NCBI RefSeq assembly: GCF_000284035.1
Contig: NC_016887.1
Coordinates: 5,084,001-5,148,000, forward strand
From: Nocardia cyriacigeorgica GUH-2
Lineage (GTDB): Bacteria; Actinomycetota; Actinomycetes; Mycobacteriales; Mycobacteriaceae
Reading direction: 5' to 3'
DNA length: 64,000 bases
Position 1 is the first letter of the stretch. Each line of letters starts with the position of its first letter. Made by a program: the position numbers and the translations under genes. A model generated the notes under the pieces. It saw only the letters and a program-made list of their open reading frames with translations, made no database searches and was not told where the DNA came from. Below, piece by piece: positions 47,335-56,691 of the stretch.

Positions 47335-48039
47335 TCAGTTCTCGGTCCCGGCCGGCCACTCCGAACTGAGCTGTGGATCGGCCTCGAGGTGGCTCAGACC
47401 GTTCCAGCACAGGTTCACCAGATGCGCCGCCACCACCTCCTTCGACGGGGTGCGCACATCCAGCCACCAGGTGGCCGCGGTGGAGACCATGCCGACGAGC
47501 GCCTGCGCGTAGAGGGTGGCCAGACTGGTGTCGAAATCGCGGCGTTCGAAATCGCCGGCGAGGATGTGCGCGACCTGGTTGACGGCCTCGTTGAGCAGGC
47601 TCGAATAGCGGCCGTCGCCGGTTTGCGGCAGCTGATCGCGGACCAGGATGCGGAACCCGTCGGTGCGCTGCTCGATGTAGGTGAGCAGCGCCAGCGCCAC
47701 CTGTTCGAGCCGGACCCGGGAGCGGTTCTGGGTGAGCGAGGAGGTGATCATGTCCAGCAGCATCGACATCTCGCGGTCGACCACCACCGCGTAGAGGCCC
47801 TCTTTACCGCCGAAATGTTCGTAGACGACCGGCTTGGAGACCTGCGCGCGCTGGGCGATCTCCTCGATGGAGGTGGCGTCGTAGCCGCGTTCGGCGAACA
47901 ACGCGCGACCGATCTCGATCAGCTGCTGACGCCGCTGCGTGCCCGTCATCCGGGGCCGGGGAGCCTGGCCGCCGCGACGGGACTTGTCGCCGGGTGCGCC
48001 GACGCGCGGATTCTCGCCGGTCGTGGGTGTCTCGTGCAT
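47335..48039 (-). CDS. TetR-family transcriptional regulator (Rv1019-like)
   Basis: A 234-residue repressor with an N-terminal helix-turn-helix (MTGTQRRQQLIEIGRALFAERGYDATSIEEIAQRAQVSKPVVYEHFGGKEGLYAVVVDRE) and a C-terminal ligand-binding domain, preceded by a basic disordered head of about 30 residues. The ATG at 48039 follows AGGGAGG. It corresponds by position to the M. tuberculosis TetR gene between tRNA-Gln/glmU and mfd. Targets are unknown. Confidence 0.9.
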   Translation of the reverse strand: MHETPTTGENPRVGAPGDKSRRGGQAPRPRMTGTQRRQQLIEIGRALFAERGYDATSIEEIAQRAQVSKPVVYEHFGGKEGLYAVVVDREMSMLLDMITSSLTQNRSRVRLEQVALALLTYIEQRTDGFRILVRDQLPQTGDGRYSSLLNEAVNQVAHILAGDFERRDFDTSLATLYAQALVGMVSTAATWWLDVRTPSKEVVAAHLVNLCWNGLSHLEADPQLSSEWPAGTEN

Positions 48040-48218
48040 TGGCCTCCCTACCTACGCCGGCGAATGGTATGGGACAACTGTTCCAGACAGCTCGCGCGCG
48101 GGCGCAGTCGGGCGCACCGATCACGCCCACGGTTCGACGGATCCGAGGTCGGCATGCGAGTATCGTTGCCGTGCCGAGGCGCACTGGCGGGCGCGTGTGT
48201 GTCCCGTCGATGCGACAA

Positions 48219-48289
48219 TCCGCCGTAGTGTAATGGCAGCACCTCTGATTTTGGTTCAGATAGTTCAGGTTCGAGTCCTGGCGGCGGAG
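48219..48289 (+). tRNA. tRNA-Gln (anticodon UUG)
   Basis: The cloverleaf has acceptor stem TCCGCCG/CGGCGGA, anticodon stem TCTGA/TCAGA with loop TTTTGGT (anticodon TTG) and T-loop TTCGAGT. It precedes glmU, as in M. tuberculosis. CCA is not encoded in the usual position. Confidence 0.93.
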
Positions 48290-48335
48290 CACCACTCGTT
48301 GGACCAGCACGATGACAGGCAGCCGAGGGAGATTC

Positions 48336-49826
48336 ATGCCACAGCAGACCGCCGTCGTCGTTCTCGCAGCCGGTGCCGGGACACGAATGCGGTCGAAGAC
48401 CCCCAAAGTGTTGCATTCGCTGGCCGGCCGCAGCATGCTCGCGCACGCGCTGCATGCGGCGAACGAGATCGACCCCGCGTATCTGATCACGGTGGTCGGG
48501 CACGACCGCGAACAGGTCGGTGCCGCGGTCGCGGCGGTCGCCGACGAACAGGCCCGCCAGATCATCCCGGCGGTGCAGGAGCAGCAGCTCGGCACCGGTC
48601 ACGCCGTGCAGTGCGGGCTGACCGCGCTGCCCGACGACTTCACCGGCGATGTGCTCGTCACCTCCGCCGATGTGCCGCTGCTGGACGGGCACACCCTGTC
48701 GGCCCTGCTCGATGAGCACCGCAGCTACGCCGACCGGCCCGCGGTGACGGTGCTGACCTTCGTCCCCGAGGACCCCAACGGCTACGGCCGGATCGTGCGC
48801 GACGCCGACGGCCAGGTCGTCGAAATCGTCGAGCACGCCGACGCCACCCCGGAACAGGCCCAGATCAACGAGGTCAACTCCGGTGTGTACGCCTTCGACG
48901 TGACGGTGCTGCGCACCATGCTCGGACGGCTGTCCACGGCCAACGCCCAGCACGAGCTCTACCTGACCGACGTGCTGCGGCTCGCGCACGAGGCGGGCCA
49001 TCCGGTGCAGGGCGCACGCCTGGTCGATTCGGCCAAGGTCACCGGCGTCAACGACCGGGTGCAACTGGCCGCGGCCGCGCGCACACTCAACCGCTACATC
49101 CTGGAACGGCATATGCGCGCCGGGGTGACTGTCATCGATCCGGCCAGCACCTGGGTCGACGCCGGGGTGCGGATCGGGCGCGATGTGACCTTGCGGCCGG
49201 GGGTGCAGCTGCTCGGCAACACCGTCATCGGCGAGGACGCCGAGGTCGGGCCGGATTCCACGCTCACCGATGTGATCGTCGGCGAGGGCGCCAAGGTGGT
49301 GCGCACGCACGGTGAGGGCGCGGTGATCGGGCCCGCCGCCACCGTCGGACCCTTCAGTTTCCTGCGGCCGGGCACCGTCCTGGGCGAGTCCGGCAAACTC
49401 GGAGCGTTCGTGGAAACCAAGAACGCCACCGTCGGCGCGCACTCCAAGGTGCCGCATCTGACCTACGTCGGCGACGCCACCATCGGCGAGCACAGCAACA
49501 TCGGCGCGTCCAGCGTCTTCGTCAACTACGACGGGGTCAACAAGCACCACACCACCGTCGGTTCGCATGTGCGCACGGGCAGCGACACGATGTTCGTCGC
49601 GCCGATCACCGTGGGTGACGGCGCCTATTCGGCGGCGGGTACTGTACTGCGCAGAAACGTTCCGCCGGGGGCGCTCGCCGTGTCGGGTGGACCACAGCGC
49701 AATATTGAGAACTGGGTGCAGCGGTATCGTCCCGGAACCGCTGCGGCGCGCGCGGCGGCGGAAGCCATCGCGGCCAACGAGATGTCGAGTCAGGCAATCG
49801 AGCTAAAGGATGGCAAACAGCAGTGA
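48336..49826 (+). CDS. glmU: Bifunctional UDP-N-acetylglucosamine pyrophosphorylase / glucosamine-1-phosphate acetyltransferase
   Basis: Makes UDP-GlcNAc, the precursor for peptidoglycan and other cell-wall glycans. The 496-residue protein has the N-terminal uridyltransferase domain with LAAGAGTRMRS and PKVLH (about residues 9-30) and a C-terminal left-handed beta-helix acetyltransferase (hexapeptide repeats from about residue 255). The ATG at 48336 follows GAGGGAG. It overlaps prsA by 4 bp, giving a glmU-prsA operon as in mycobacteria. Confidence 0.97.
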   Translation: MPQQTAVVVLAAGAGTRMRSKTPKVLHSLAGRSMLAHALHAANEIDPAYLITVVGHDREQVGAAVAAVADEQARQIIPAVQEQQLGTGHAVQCGLTALPDDFTGDVLVTSADVPLLDGHTLSALLDEHRSYADRPAVTVLTFVPEDPNGYGRIVRDADGQVVEIVEHADATPEQAQINEVNSGVYAFDVTVLRTMLGRLSTANAQHELYLTDVLRLAHEAGHPVQGARLVDSAKVTGVNDRVQLAAAARTLNRYILERHMRAGVTVIDPASTWVDAGVRIGRDVTLRPGVQLLGNTVIGEDAEVGPDSTLTDVIVGEGAKVVRTHGEGAVIGPAATVGPFSFLRPGTVLGESGKLGAFVETKNATVGAHSKVPHLTYVGDATIGEHSNIGASSVFVNYDGVNKHHTTVGSHVRTGSDTMFVAPITVGDGAYSAAGTVLRRNVPPGALAVSGGPQRNIENWVQRYRPGTAAARAAAEAIAANEMSSQAIELKDGKQQ

Positions 49827-50803
49827 CCGCGTCATGGATCGACAATCAGAAGAACCTGATGCTATTCGCCGGACGTTCGCATCCTGAGCTGGCCGAACAG
49901 GTCGCCAAGGAACTCGACGTCCACGTCACGCCCCAGACCGCGCGCGACTTCGCCAACGGCGAGATCTTCGTCCGCTTCGAGGAATCGGTTCGAGGTTCGG
50001 ACGCCTTCGTCCTCCAGAGCTTCCCCGCGCCGCTGAACGAGTGGCTGATGGAACAGCTCATCATGATCGACGCGCTCAAGCGCGGTTCGGCCAAGCGGAT
50101 CACCGCGATCCTGCCGTTCTACCCCTACGCCCGCCAGGACAAGAAGCACCGCGGCCGCGAACCCATCTCCGCGCGCCTGGTCGCCGACCTGCTCAAGACC
50201 GCCGGCGCCGATCGCATCATCACCGTCGACCTGCACACCGACCAGATCCAGGGCTTCTTCGACGGCCCGGTCGACCACATGCACGCCCAGCTGCAGCTGG
50301 CCGAGTACGTCCGGTCGAACTACAGCCTCGAGCACATCACCGTGGTCTCCCCCGACTCCGGCCGCGTCCGGGTGGCCGAGAAGTGGGCCGACTCGCTCGG
50401 TGGTTCGCCGCTGGCGTTCATCCACAAGACCCGCGACCCGCTGGTGCCCAACCAGGTCAAGTCCAACCGCGTGGTCGGTGAGGTCGAGGGCCGCACCTGC
50501 ATCCTGATCGACGACATGATCGACACCGGTGGCACCATCGCCGGCGCGGTCAACGTGCTGAAGGAGGCCGGCGCCGGTGACGTCGTCATCGCCGCGACCC
50601 ACGGCGTGCTGAGCTCGCCGGCCGCCGAGCGGCTGGCCGCCTGCGGCGCCAAGGAGGTCGTGGTGACCAACACCCTGCCGATCACCGAGGACAAGAAGTT
50701 CCCGCAGCTGACCGTGCTGTCGATCGCGCCGCTGCTGGCCCGCACCATCCGCGAGGTGTTCGAGAACGGCTCGGTGACCGGGCTGTTCAACGGCAACGCC
50801 TGA
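49823..50803 (+). CDS. prsA: Ribose-phosphate pyrophosphokinase (PRPP synthetase)
   Basis: Converts ribose-5-phosphate and ATP to PRPP for nucleotides, His, Trp and decaprenyl-phosphoryl-arabinose. The 326-residue protein shows FANGEIFVRFEESVRG, the flexible loop ARQDKKHRGREPISA with catalytic K and R, the metal-binding VDLHTDQIQGFF and the PRPP loop CILIDDMIDTGGTI. The GTG overlaps the glmU stop (GTGA). A strong terminator follows the gene. Confidence 0.97.
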   Translation: MTASWIDNQKNLMLFAGRSHPELAEQVAKELDVHVTPQTARDFANGEIFVRFEESVRGSDAFVLQSFPAPLNEWLMEQLIMIDALKRGSAKRITAILPFYPYARQDKKHRGREPISARLVADLLKTAGADRIITVDLHTDQIQGFFDGPVDHMHAQLQLAEYVRSNYSLEHITVVSPDSGRVRVAEKWADSLGGSPLAFIHKTRDPLVPNQVKSNRVVGEVEGRTCILIDDMIDTGGTIAGAVNVLKEAGAGDVVIAATHGVLSSPAAERLAACGAKEVVVTNTLPITEDKKFPQLTVLSIAPLLARTIREVFENGSVTGLFNGNA

Positions 50804-50815
50804 CCCTCGACGCTC

Positions 50816-50855
50816 TGACGGGCCCGGACCACACGGTCCGGGCCCGTCATTTTTT
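50816..50855 (+). terminator. Intrinsic terminator of the glmU-prsA operon
   Basis: A perfect 15-bp stem (TGACGGGCCCGGACC and its complement) with an ACAC loop is followed by six T residues. It is the most canonical rho-independent terminator in the window. Confidence 0.96.
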
Positions 50856-50956
50856 GTGTCCGGGTTCCCGCGCTCGGCGCGCCGATCGGCGCATACTGGC
50901 GAACGTAGACCGCCTGCTCCACCGCCGTACCCGATCGGACGAATGAGGAGAGCGCT

Positions 50957-51748
50957 ATGACCACGCCGCAGCAACCGCAGGAACCCGGCAGCGGGGACCG
51001 GCCGCAGGACGGGGAACCGCGCGCGACCCCGCCGGAGCGGGAGCCGGGCACTCTGGAGCCGTCGAGCGAGTCGGGCGAGGTGACCGGTTCGGCGCCGGGC
51101 GAGGGTGCGGGGACCGCACCACCATCGTTGGACAAGCCGTCCGGCGGAACCGGGGCGCCCGGTGGTGAGGTGCCCGAGCAGGCGTGGCGGGAGCAGCCGA
51201 CGGAGAGCGGGCCCGGACAGGCGTGGAGCGCGCAGCCGGGTGGGGTGGGGTCGACGTCCGGGCAGCCGCCGTCCGGGGAGCAGCCGTGGGGAACCAGCGG
51301 GGCACAGCCCTACGGTGAGCAGTACCCGCCGGGACGGCCCGGTGAGCAGTACCCGCAGGGACAGCAGGGCGAGCAGTGGGGCGGCGGGACGTCCGGGTAC
51401 CCCGGATATCCCGGAGGCGCCTATCCGCCGGCGTCCGGCGGCCCCGGTGGTGAGGCGGGTGGCGGGTTCCCGTCGTATCCGCAGCAGTCCTTCCAGCCCT
51501 ACGACGCCCAGCCGCAGCGCTCGGGCACGCAGGTGTTCTCCATCATCGGATTCGTCTGCGCGGGCATCTGCCTGCTGTTCTGCCCGATCCTGTTCGGGCC
51601 CGCGGGCATCATCCTCGGCATCATCGGGCACAACAAGGGCGAACCGCTCGGCAAATGGGCCGCGGTCGCCGCGGGTGTGGCGATGGCGATCGGGTTGATC
51701 CTCACCTTCGCTTTCTTCAACGCCGATATCGTGCCCGAGCAGAACTGA
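50957..51748 (+). CDS. Membrane protein with a long Pro/Gly/Gln-rich head and DUF4190-type C-terminus
   Basis: The first 190 residues are low-complexity, rich in Pro, Gly, Gln and Glu with repeated GEQYP-type motifs, followed by two hydrophobic segments (VFSIIGFVCAGICLLFCPIL and the GKWAAVAAGVAMAIG region) around a short GIIGHNKGEPLG loop, which matches the DUF4190-type domain. The ATG follows AGGAG. The function is unknown; such proteins are abundant in actinobacteria. Confidence 0.8.
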   Translation: MTTPQQPQEPGSGDRPQDGEPRATPPEREPGTLEPSSESGEVTGSAPGEGAGTAPPSLDKPSGGTGAPGGEVPEQAWREQPTESGPGQAWSAQPGGVGSTSGQPPSGEQPWGTSGAQPYGEQYPPGRPGEQYPQGQQGEQWGGGTSGYPGYPGGAYPPASGGPGGEAGGGFPSYPQQSFQPYDAQPQRSGTQVFSIIGFVCAGICLLFCPILFGPAGIILGIIGHNKGEPLGKWAAVAAGVAMAIGLILTFAFFNADIVPEQN

Positions 51749-51758
51749 TCCGGGCCGT

Positions 51759-52730
51759 TCAGCCGCGGGTAGCCAGGACCAGGGTGAAGCGGCTGTCGGG
51801 GTCGGTCCAGGCCTTGTCCAGGGTGAAACCGGCGGCCGACAGTTCGGTGTCGAGCCGCTCCAGGCGGAACTTGGCCGAGATCTCGGTGCGCAGCTGCTCG
51901 CCGCGCGCGAAGTCGAGCACCAGGTCGAGGTCGGCGACGGTCACCCGCATGGGTTCGGTCGCTTCCAGCCGCATCTCGATCCACTCGTTCTCGGCGTCCC
52001 AGACGGCGATGTGGCGGAAGTTGTCCGGCACGAAGTCGGCGGCGAGGCGTTGGTTGAGCACGTGCAGCACATTGCGGTTGAATTCGGCGGTCACCCCGGC
52101 GGCGTCGTCGTAGGCCGGGACCAGGATCGCCGGGTCGATCACGAGGCCGGCTCCCAGCAGCAGATGTTCACCGGGTTCGAGGACGTCGTGGATGGCGGTG
52201 AGGAATTCCGCGCGTTCGGCGGGCACCAGATTGCCGAGGGTGCCGCCGAGGAAGGCGATCATCCGGCGGCCGCCACGCGGCAGATTGTGCAGGGTGTCGG
52301 TGAAATCGCTGACCACGCCGTGCACCGCGAGGCCGGGGAACTCGCGCGCGACCTCGGCGGCGGTGGCTCGCAAGGCCGCCGCGGAGACGTCCTGCGGGAC
52401 GTAGGTTTTCAGCGGCCCCTCGGCGGTCAGGGCCGTCAGCAGCAACCGGGTCTTCGCCGCGGAGCCCGCGCCGAGTTCCACCAGCACCTCCGCCTGCGCC
52501 GCGCGGGCGATCTCGCCGACCACGCGTTCGAGCAGCGCGCGTTCGGTGCGGGTCGGGTAGTACTCGGGCAATTCGGTGATCTGTTCGAACAGTTCGCTGC
52601 CCCGGGCGTCGTAGAACCATTTGGGCGGCAGCCACTTCGGATCGTCGGTGAGCCCGCGCCGGGCGTCCGCGCGCAGCGCCGCGGTGAGGTCGGCGTCGGT
52701 GAGATGGACTTCCAGCGTCGGTGCGGTCAT
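51759..52730 (-). CDS. egtD: L-histidine N-alpha-methyltransferase EgtD
   Basis: Trimethylates histidine to hercynine with three SAM molecules, the first committed step of ergothioneine synthesis. The 323-residue length is typical. SAM-binding VELGAGSAAKTRLLL, ITELPEYYPTRTERALL, FLGGTLGNLVPAER and the C-terminal RLEATEPMRVTVADL, which lines the histidine pocket, are all present. The ATG at 52730 follows AAGGA. It is the last gene of egtABCD on this strand. Confidence 0.96.
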   Translation of the reverse strand: MTAPTLEVHLTDADLTAALRADARRGLTDDPKWLPPKWFYDARGSELFEQITELPEYYPTRTERALLERVVGEIARAAQAEVLVELGAGSAAKTRLLLTALTAEGPLKTYVPQDVSAAALRATAAEVAREFPGLAVHGVVSDFTDTLHNLPRGGRRMIAFLGGTLGNLVPAERAEFLTAIHDVLEPGEHLLLGAGLVIDPAILVPAYDDAAGVTAEFNRNVLHVLNQRLAADFVPDNFRHIAVWDAENEWIEMRLEATEPMRVTVADLDLVLDFARGEQLRTEISAKFRLERLDTELSAAGFTLDKAWTDPDSRFTLVLATRG

Positions 52731-52836
52731 GGCGGAATCCTTGTCGTGTCGCGGTGAACTCGGTGTCATGTCGTCGACTGCTGTCGCTGGGCCTGCGGGC
52801 ATGTCGCGTCGTCTCGGGGCGCGTAGCTGTCGCCGC

Positions 52837-53673
52837 TCATGGACGCGCGTTCCCGGCGTCGCGACGATCGAGCGGTTCGACGGTCAGCCGGCCGGGTGCG
52901 GCGATGACCAGGCTGTGCTCGGGGATCGGCCGCCAGCGCGGGTCGGCGTCGTAGGGCTCGGAGGAAACGATGGCGTACTCGTCGGTGACCAGGGTCGAGA
53001 GCGCGTGCTCCCAGCTGGTGGCCCAGATCGTCGAGCCGTCACCGAGCAGGAAGTTCAGCCGGGCGGCCGGTGCGTGCGCGAGCACGGTGGTGAGTAGCAG
53101 CCGCAGCGCGCCGGCCGGGTCCGCCACCAGATCCGGCGGCGCACCCGGAGTGAGCAACCCGCGCAGCAGCACCCACAGCGCGGCCGAATCGGTGGCGGAT
53201 TCGGCGTCGAGCAGATCGGCGGTCTGGAACATCCGGGTCGCGCCCGCGCGGGTGGCGGCGCTGTCCAGATCGGCGAGGGTCGCGGTGAGCGCCTTGCGCC
53301 AATTCGGGACGACGCCGTTGTGGCTGAAGGCCCAGGCGTCGTCGATGAAGGGCGCGCAGGCCGCGCGCTCGACCGGCATGCCGACTGTCGCGGAACGGAC
53401 GGCGGCGAGGACGGCGGTGGACTGGATCTGCGGCAGCACCTCCTCCACGGCCGGGTCGGTCCAGATCGGTGCCGGATTGCGGTATCGGCTGACACGCACC
53501 TGGCCCGAGTCGTCGCGACGCCACCACGCGACCCCGAACCCGTCGGCATTGATCGTGCCGCCGCCACGCATGTCTCGCGGGGCCCAGGCCTGGGTGCGCA
53601 GGGCATGCACGCCGCGGGTGAGCAGGTCGCCGACCGGAGCGGCGGGCCCCACGTACGCAAGATGTCTACACAT
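52837..53673 (-). CDS. egtC: Ergothioneine biosynthesis amidohydrolase EgtC
   Basis: A 278-residue class II glutamine-amidotransferase-type hydrolase that removes the gamma-glutamyl group from the hercynyl-gamma-glutamylcysteine sulfoxide intermediate. The nucleophile is C2 (MCRHLAYVG), exposed after Met removal. Further family blocks are INADGFGVAWW and AFSHNGVVPNW. Its ATG is 15 bp after the egtB stop, so the two are cotranscribed. Confidence 0.95.
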   Translation of the reverse strand: MCRHLAYVGPAAPVGDLLTRGVHALRTQAWAPRDMRGGGTINADGFGVAWWRRDDSGQVRVSRYRNPAPIWTDPAVEEVLPQIQSTAVLAAVRSATVGMPVERAACAPFIDDAWAFSHNGVVPNWRKALTATLADLDSAATRAGATRMFQTADLLDAESATDSAALWVLLRGLLTPGAPPDLVADPAGALRLLLTTVLAHAPAARLNFLLGDGSTIWATSWEHALSTLVTDEYAIVSSEPYDADPRWRPIPEHSLVIAAPGRLTVEPLDRRDAGNARP

Positions 53674-53688
53674 GGGCCGATCCGCCGC

Positions 53689-55032
53689 TCATGCTGCTTC
53701 CCCCGGCCGGAGATCGCGGGCCAGGCGGAAACCGGCGAAGATCTGCCTGCGGATCGGGTGGTCCCAGTTGCGGAAGGTGGCGCGGCATGCCACCGGATCG
53801 GTGCCGAAGGAACCGCCGCGCAGGACGCGGTAATCACCGTCGAAGAAGACCTCGGAGTACTCGCGGTAGGGGAAGGCGCGGAACCCCGGGTAGCCGTCGA
53901 AGCGGGAGGCGGTCCACTCCCAGACATCACCGATCAGCTGGTGCACGCCCGCCGGCGTCGCGCCCGCGGGGTAGGCGCCGACATCGGCCGGCTCCAGATG
54001 GCGCTGGCCCAGATTGGCGTGCGCGGCATCGGGTTCGGTCTCGCCCCACGGGTAGCGGCGCGAGCGGCCGGTGCCGGAGTCGTAGCGGGCGGCCTTCTCC
54101 CATTCGGCCTCGGTGGGCAGGCGTTTACCCGCCCAGCGGGCGTAGGCCTCGGCCTCGAACCAGCACACGTGCACCACCGGCTGATGCGGACGCAACGGCG
54201 TCAGCACGCCGAATACCCGCCGCCACCATGTGCCGTCCGTATCGCGCTCCCAGAACTGCGGCGCCACCAGATCCGCCTCGAGGCGATGCGACCAGCCGCG
54301 GTCGGACCACAGCTCGGGACGCTCGTAGCCGCCGTCGGCGATGAAGGCCAGGTACTGCTCGTTGGTGACGGGCGCGGCGTCGATGGCGAAGCCCGGCACA
54401 TGCGCCAGATGCGCGGGCCGCTCGTTGTCGAGCGCCCACGGGTCGGTGGAGGTGCCCATGGTGAACTGCCCGGCCGGGATGATCACCTCGCCGGTCACCG
54501 CGGCGGTGCCGGTGGGCGCGGCAGGAGCCGACAGCACCGGTGCGCCGGCCCGCAACTGGTGGGTGGCCAGCATCGTTTCGTCGTGCTGCTGCTCGTGCTG
54601 GGCGATCATGCCGAAAGCGAACCCACCCTCGACCAGCGGTGTGCCGCGCAAGCTGCTGCGCTCCAGCACATCCCACACCTTCTCGCGCACCGTGCCGACG
54701 TACGCGCGGGCCTGGCTCGGATTCAGCAACGGCAGCGACGGACGGTTGGCGCGCGCGTGTTTGAACGCGTCGTAGAGCTCATCGATATCGGCGCGCACCG
54801 GCTCGCGGCCGCCGACGTCACGCACCAGCCACAGTTCTTCCTGATTGCCGATATGGGCCAGATCCCATACCAGCGGGCTCATCAGCCGCGAATGTTGCGC
54901 GACGAGTTCGGCTTCGTCCAGGCAGTCGGTAAGCGCGGCGCTGCGCGCTCGGGCCCGGTTCAGCGTCTCCGCGATGCGGGAACGGAGCTGTTCGGTCTCG
55001 GCTGTGTCCTCGGCGGGCAAGTGGATGGTCAC
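53689..55032 (-). CDS. egtB: Hercynine oxygenase (sulfoxide synthase) EgtB
   Basis: A non-haem iron enzyme that joins hercynine and gamma-glutamylcysteine through oxidative C-S bond formation. The 447-residue protein has an N-terminal DinB_2-like iron domain with ligands H60 (DLAHIGNQEE) and H146/H150 (AQHEQQHDE), and a C-terminal formylglycine-generating-enzyme-like domain (TEAEWEKAARYD, DVWEWTAS). The GTG at 55032 follows GGAG and gives the normal start; upstream frame is shadow of egtA. Confidence 0.95.
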   Translation of the reverse strand: MTIHLPAEDTAETEQLRSRIAETLNRARARSAALTDCLDEAELVAQHSRLMSPLVWDLAHIGNQEELWLVRDVGGREPVRADIDELYDAFKHARANRPSLPLLNPSQARAYVGTVREKVWDVLERSSLRGTPLVEGGFAFGMIAQHEQQHDETMLATHQLRAGAPVLSAPAAPTGTAAVTGEVIIPAGQFTMGTSTDPWALDNERPAHLAHVPGFAIDAAPVTNEQYLAFIADGGYERPELWSDRGWSHRLEADLVAPQFWERDTDGTWWRRVFGVLTPLRPHQPVVHVCWFEAEAYARWAGKRLPTEAEWEKAARYDSGTGRSRRYPWGETEPDAAHANLGQRHLEPADVGAYPAGATPAGVHQLIGDVWEWTASRFDGYPGFRAFPYREYSEVFFDGDYRVLRGGSFGTDPVACRATFRNWDHPIRRQIFAGFRLARDLRPGEAA

Positions 55033-55183
55033 GATGGAACTCCGTGTGCTGGTCGGTCGATGATTGTCAGGGCACGCGATGCGCGTGGCAGCGGCTCTAC
55101 CAGGCCGTCGGCATGCGGAATGGGCGTGGATGCGGGACTCACGACATGGGCGCCGACGCTGTCGAGCTCGCGAGGCCGCCCGC

Positions 55184-56497
55184 TCATGGGGCGCTCCCGG
55201 ATTCGGGCGGGCCCGGCTGCCGGGCACTGCGACAGCGCTGTGCGGCGGCGTGGATGGCTTCGGCGGCAGTGGGGGTCGCGGCATGGGTGGCCGCGGCGTC
55301 GAGTAAGTCGGTGGCGGCGGATCGGATCTCGGGGTCGGCCAGGCCGCAGCGGGCGGCGTCGAGCCAGCGTCCTGCCGTCGGGGCGGCGATGGTCGTGGCT
55401 TCGGCGACCACGGCCTGGGTCGACATCAACGCATCGATGACGTCGATCGGGACCGTCCAGCTCTGTTCCGGCTGCGCGTCGAGGTAGCGGACCTCGAGAT
55501 GCCCGGACGGCCGGACCGGCGGGAACATGGTGGTCAGGTGGTAGTCGAGATCGCTGCGGTCGGGACGGCGGCCGATCTCGTCGTCCAGGGCGCCGGAGAG
55601 CCAGTCGGCGAAGGTGGCGCCGGGCGGGGCGGCCCAGGAGCAGTCGGCCGGGGCCGACCCGGCCTCCGGCTCACGGGACCGCACACACAACAGCGGCGCG
55701 TCCAACGCCCAGCGGGCATAACCGGCGATCGGATCGGCCCAGTCCTCGACCGGAGGGCGGGTCCGGGAATGGTCGAGCCGCAACCAGGTGCGCATGCGCT
55801 GCGAAGCCCACTCCCCCGCCGGTGCGCCGCGCAGTTCGGGTGAACACGCGAAGGCGGCCAATAAGGCGGGGCCGATGGCGTACAGGGCGGTCCAGCGCGC
55901 GCCGACCTCGGCAGGATCGGCGCCCGCGTCGACGCTGATCTGCGTCGCGGCGGTATTGCACATCATGAGTTTGCCGAACGGACCGAGACTGGCCAGATAG
56001 CGCTCCATGGCCTGATAGCGGGGCAGCCGCAGCACGCGGCGGGCGCGGCGGCCGGCATCGGCGGCGGCGGAAACCATGCCCACACACTGGGTTTCGAGGA
56101 GTTTGCGCAGCATCTCGGTGTCGGCACGCAGCTGCGCGGCAAGCTCTTCGGCGGAGGGATACGGTGCGCTGGACAGTTCGATCTGACCGCCGGGTTCGAT
56201 GGTGACCCGGCTGCCACCCGGCAGCGCGAGCGCGGGCGAATCGGGGGCGATGGACCGTGGCGCGTACGGTCCGAGGGCATCCGCCAGCAGGTCGAGCGGC
56301 GGACGCGGAGCGGCCGTCGGGCCTGACGCCGGACACTCACCGTGTGTGGTGAGCCATTCGAGTTCGGCGCCGATCAGCCCGGGCGGGCCGAGTTTGAAGC
56401 AGACGCCACCGATGTAGGCCTCCGCCGCCGCGCGGGAGGACAGCTCCCGGTCGGCGGCGATCGGCCCCGCCTGCCTGCGCTCGAGGGTGACCGCCAT
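55184..56497 (-). CDS. egtA: Glutamate-cysteine ligase EgtA
   Basis: Makes gamma-glutamylcysteine, a substrate of EgtB. The 437-residue protein belongs to the glutamate-cysteine ligase (GCS2-like) family: GAELEWLTTHGE near the start, GSRVTIEPGGQIELSS for substrate binding, LMMCNTAATQISVDAG and a conserved EVRYLDAQP near the end. It leads the egtABCD cluster; a class V PLP enzyme gene is divergent from it. Confidence 0.93.
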   Translation of the reverse strand: MAVTLERRQAGPIAADRELSSRAAAEAYIGGVCFKLGPPGLIGAELEWLTTHGECPASGPTAAPRPPLDLLADALGPYAPRSIAPDSPALALPGGSRVTIEPGGQIELSSAPYPSAEELAAQLRADTEMLRKLLETQCVGMVSAAADAGRRARRVLRLPRYQAMERYLASLGPFGKLMMCNTAATQISVDAGADPAEVGARWTALYAIGPALLAAFACSPELRGAPAGEWASQRMRTWLRLDHSRTRPPVEDWADPIAGYARWALDAPLLCVRSREPEAGSAPADCSWAAPPGATFADWLSGALDDEIGRRPDRSDLDYHLTTMFPPVRPSGHLEVRYLDAQPEQSWTVPIDVIDALMSTQAVVAEATTIAAPTAGRWLDAARCGLADPEIRSAATDLLDAAATHAATPTAAEAIHAAAQRCRSARQPGPPESGSAP

Positions 56498-56691
56498 GCT
56501 CGACCTCCAGGTGATTGCGGTGCGCGGTGGATCTGCGGCGCGTGGATCGTCGGGTTGTTCGGTGCTGCGGTAGGGCGTGGGATCTGGCGTGTGGGTGTCG
56601 CGGCGTCGCTGCCGGTGGATTCCAGGGTAGCCAGGGGTACCGACAAGTAATCGCGAAGCGAGCGGCCGATCGAACCGATATCGTCGTCGGC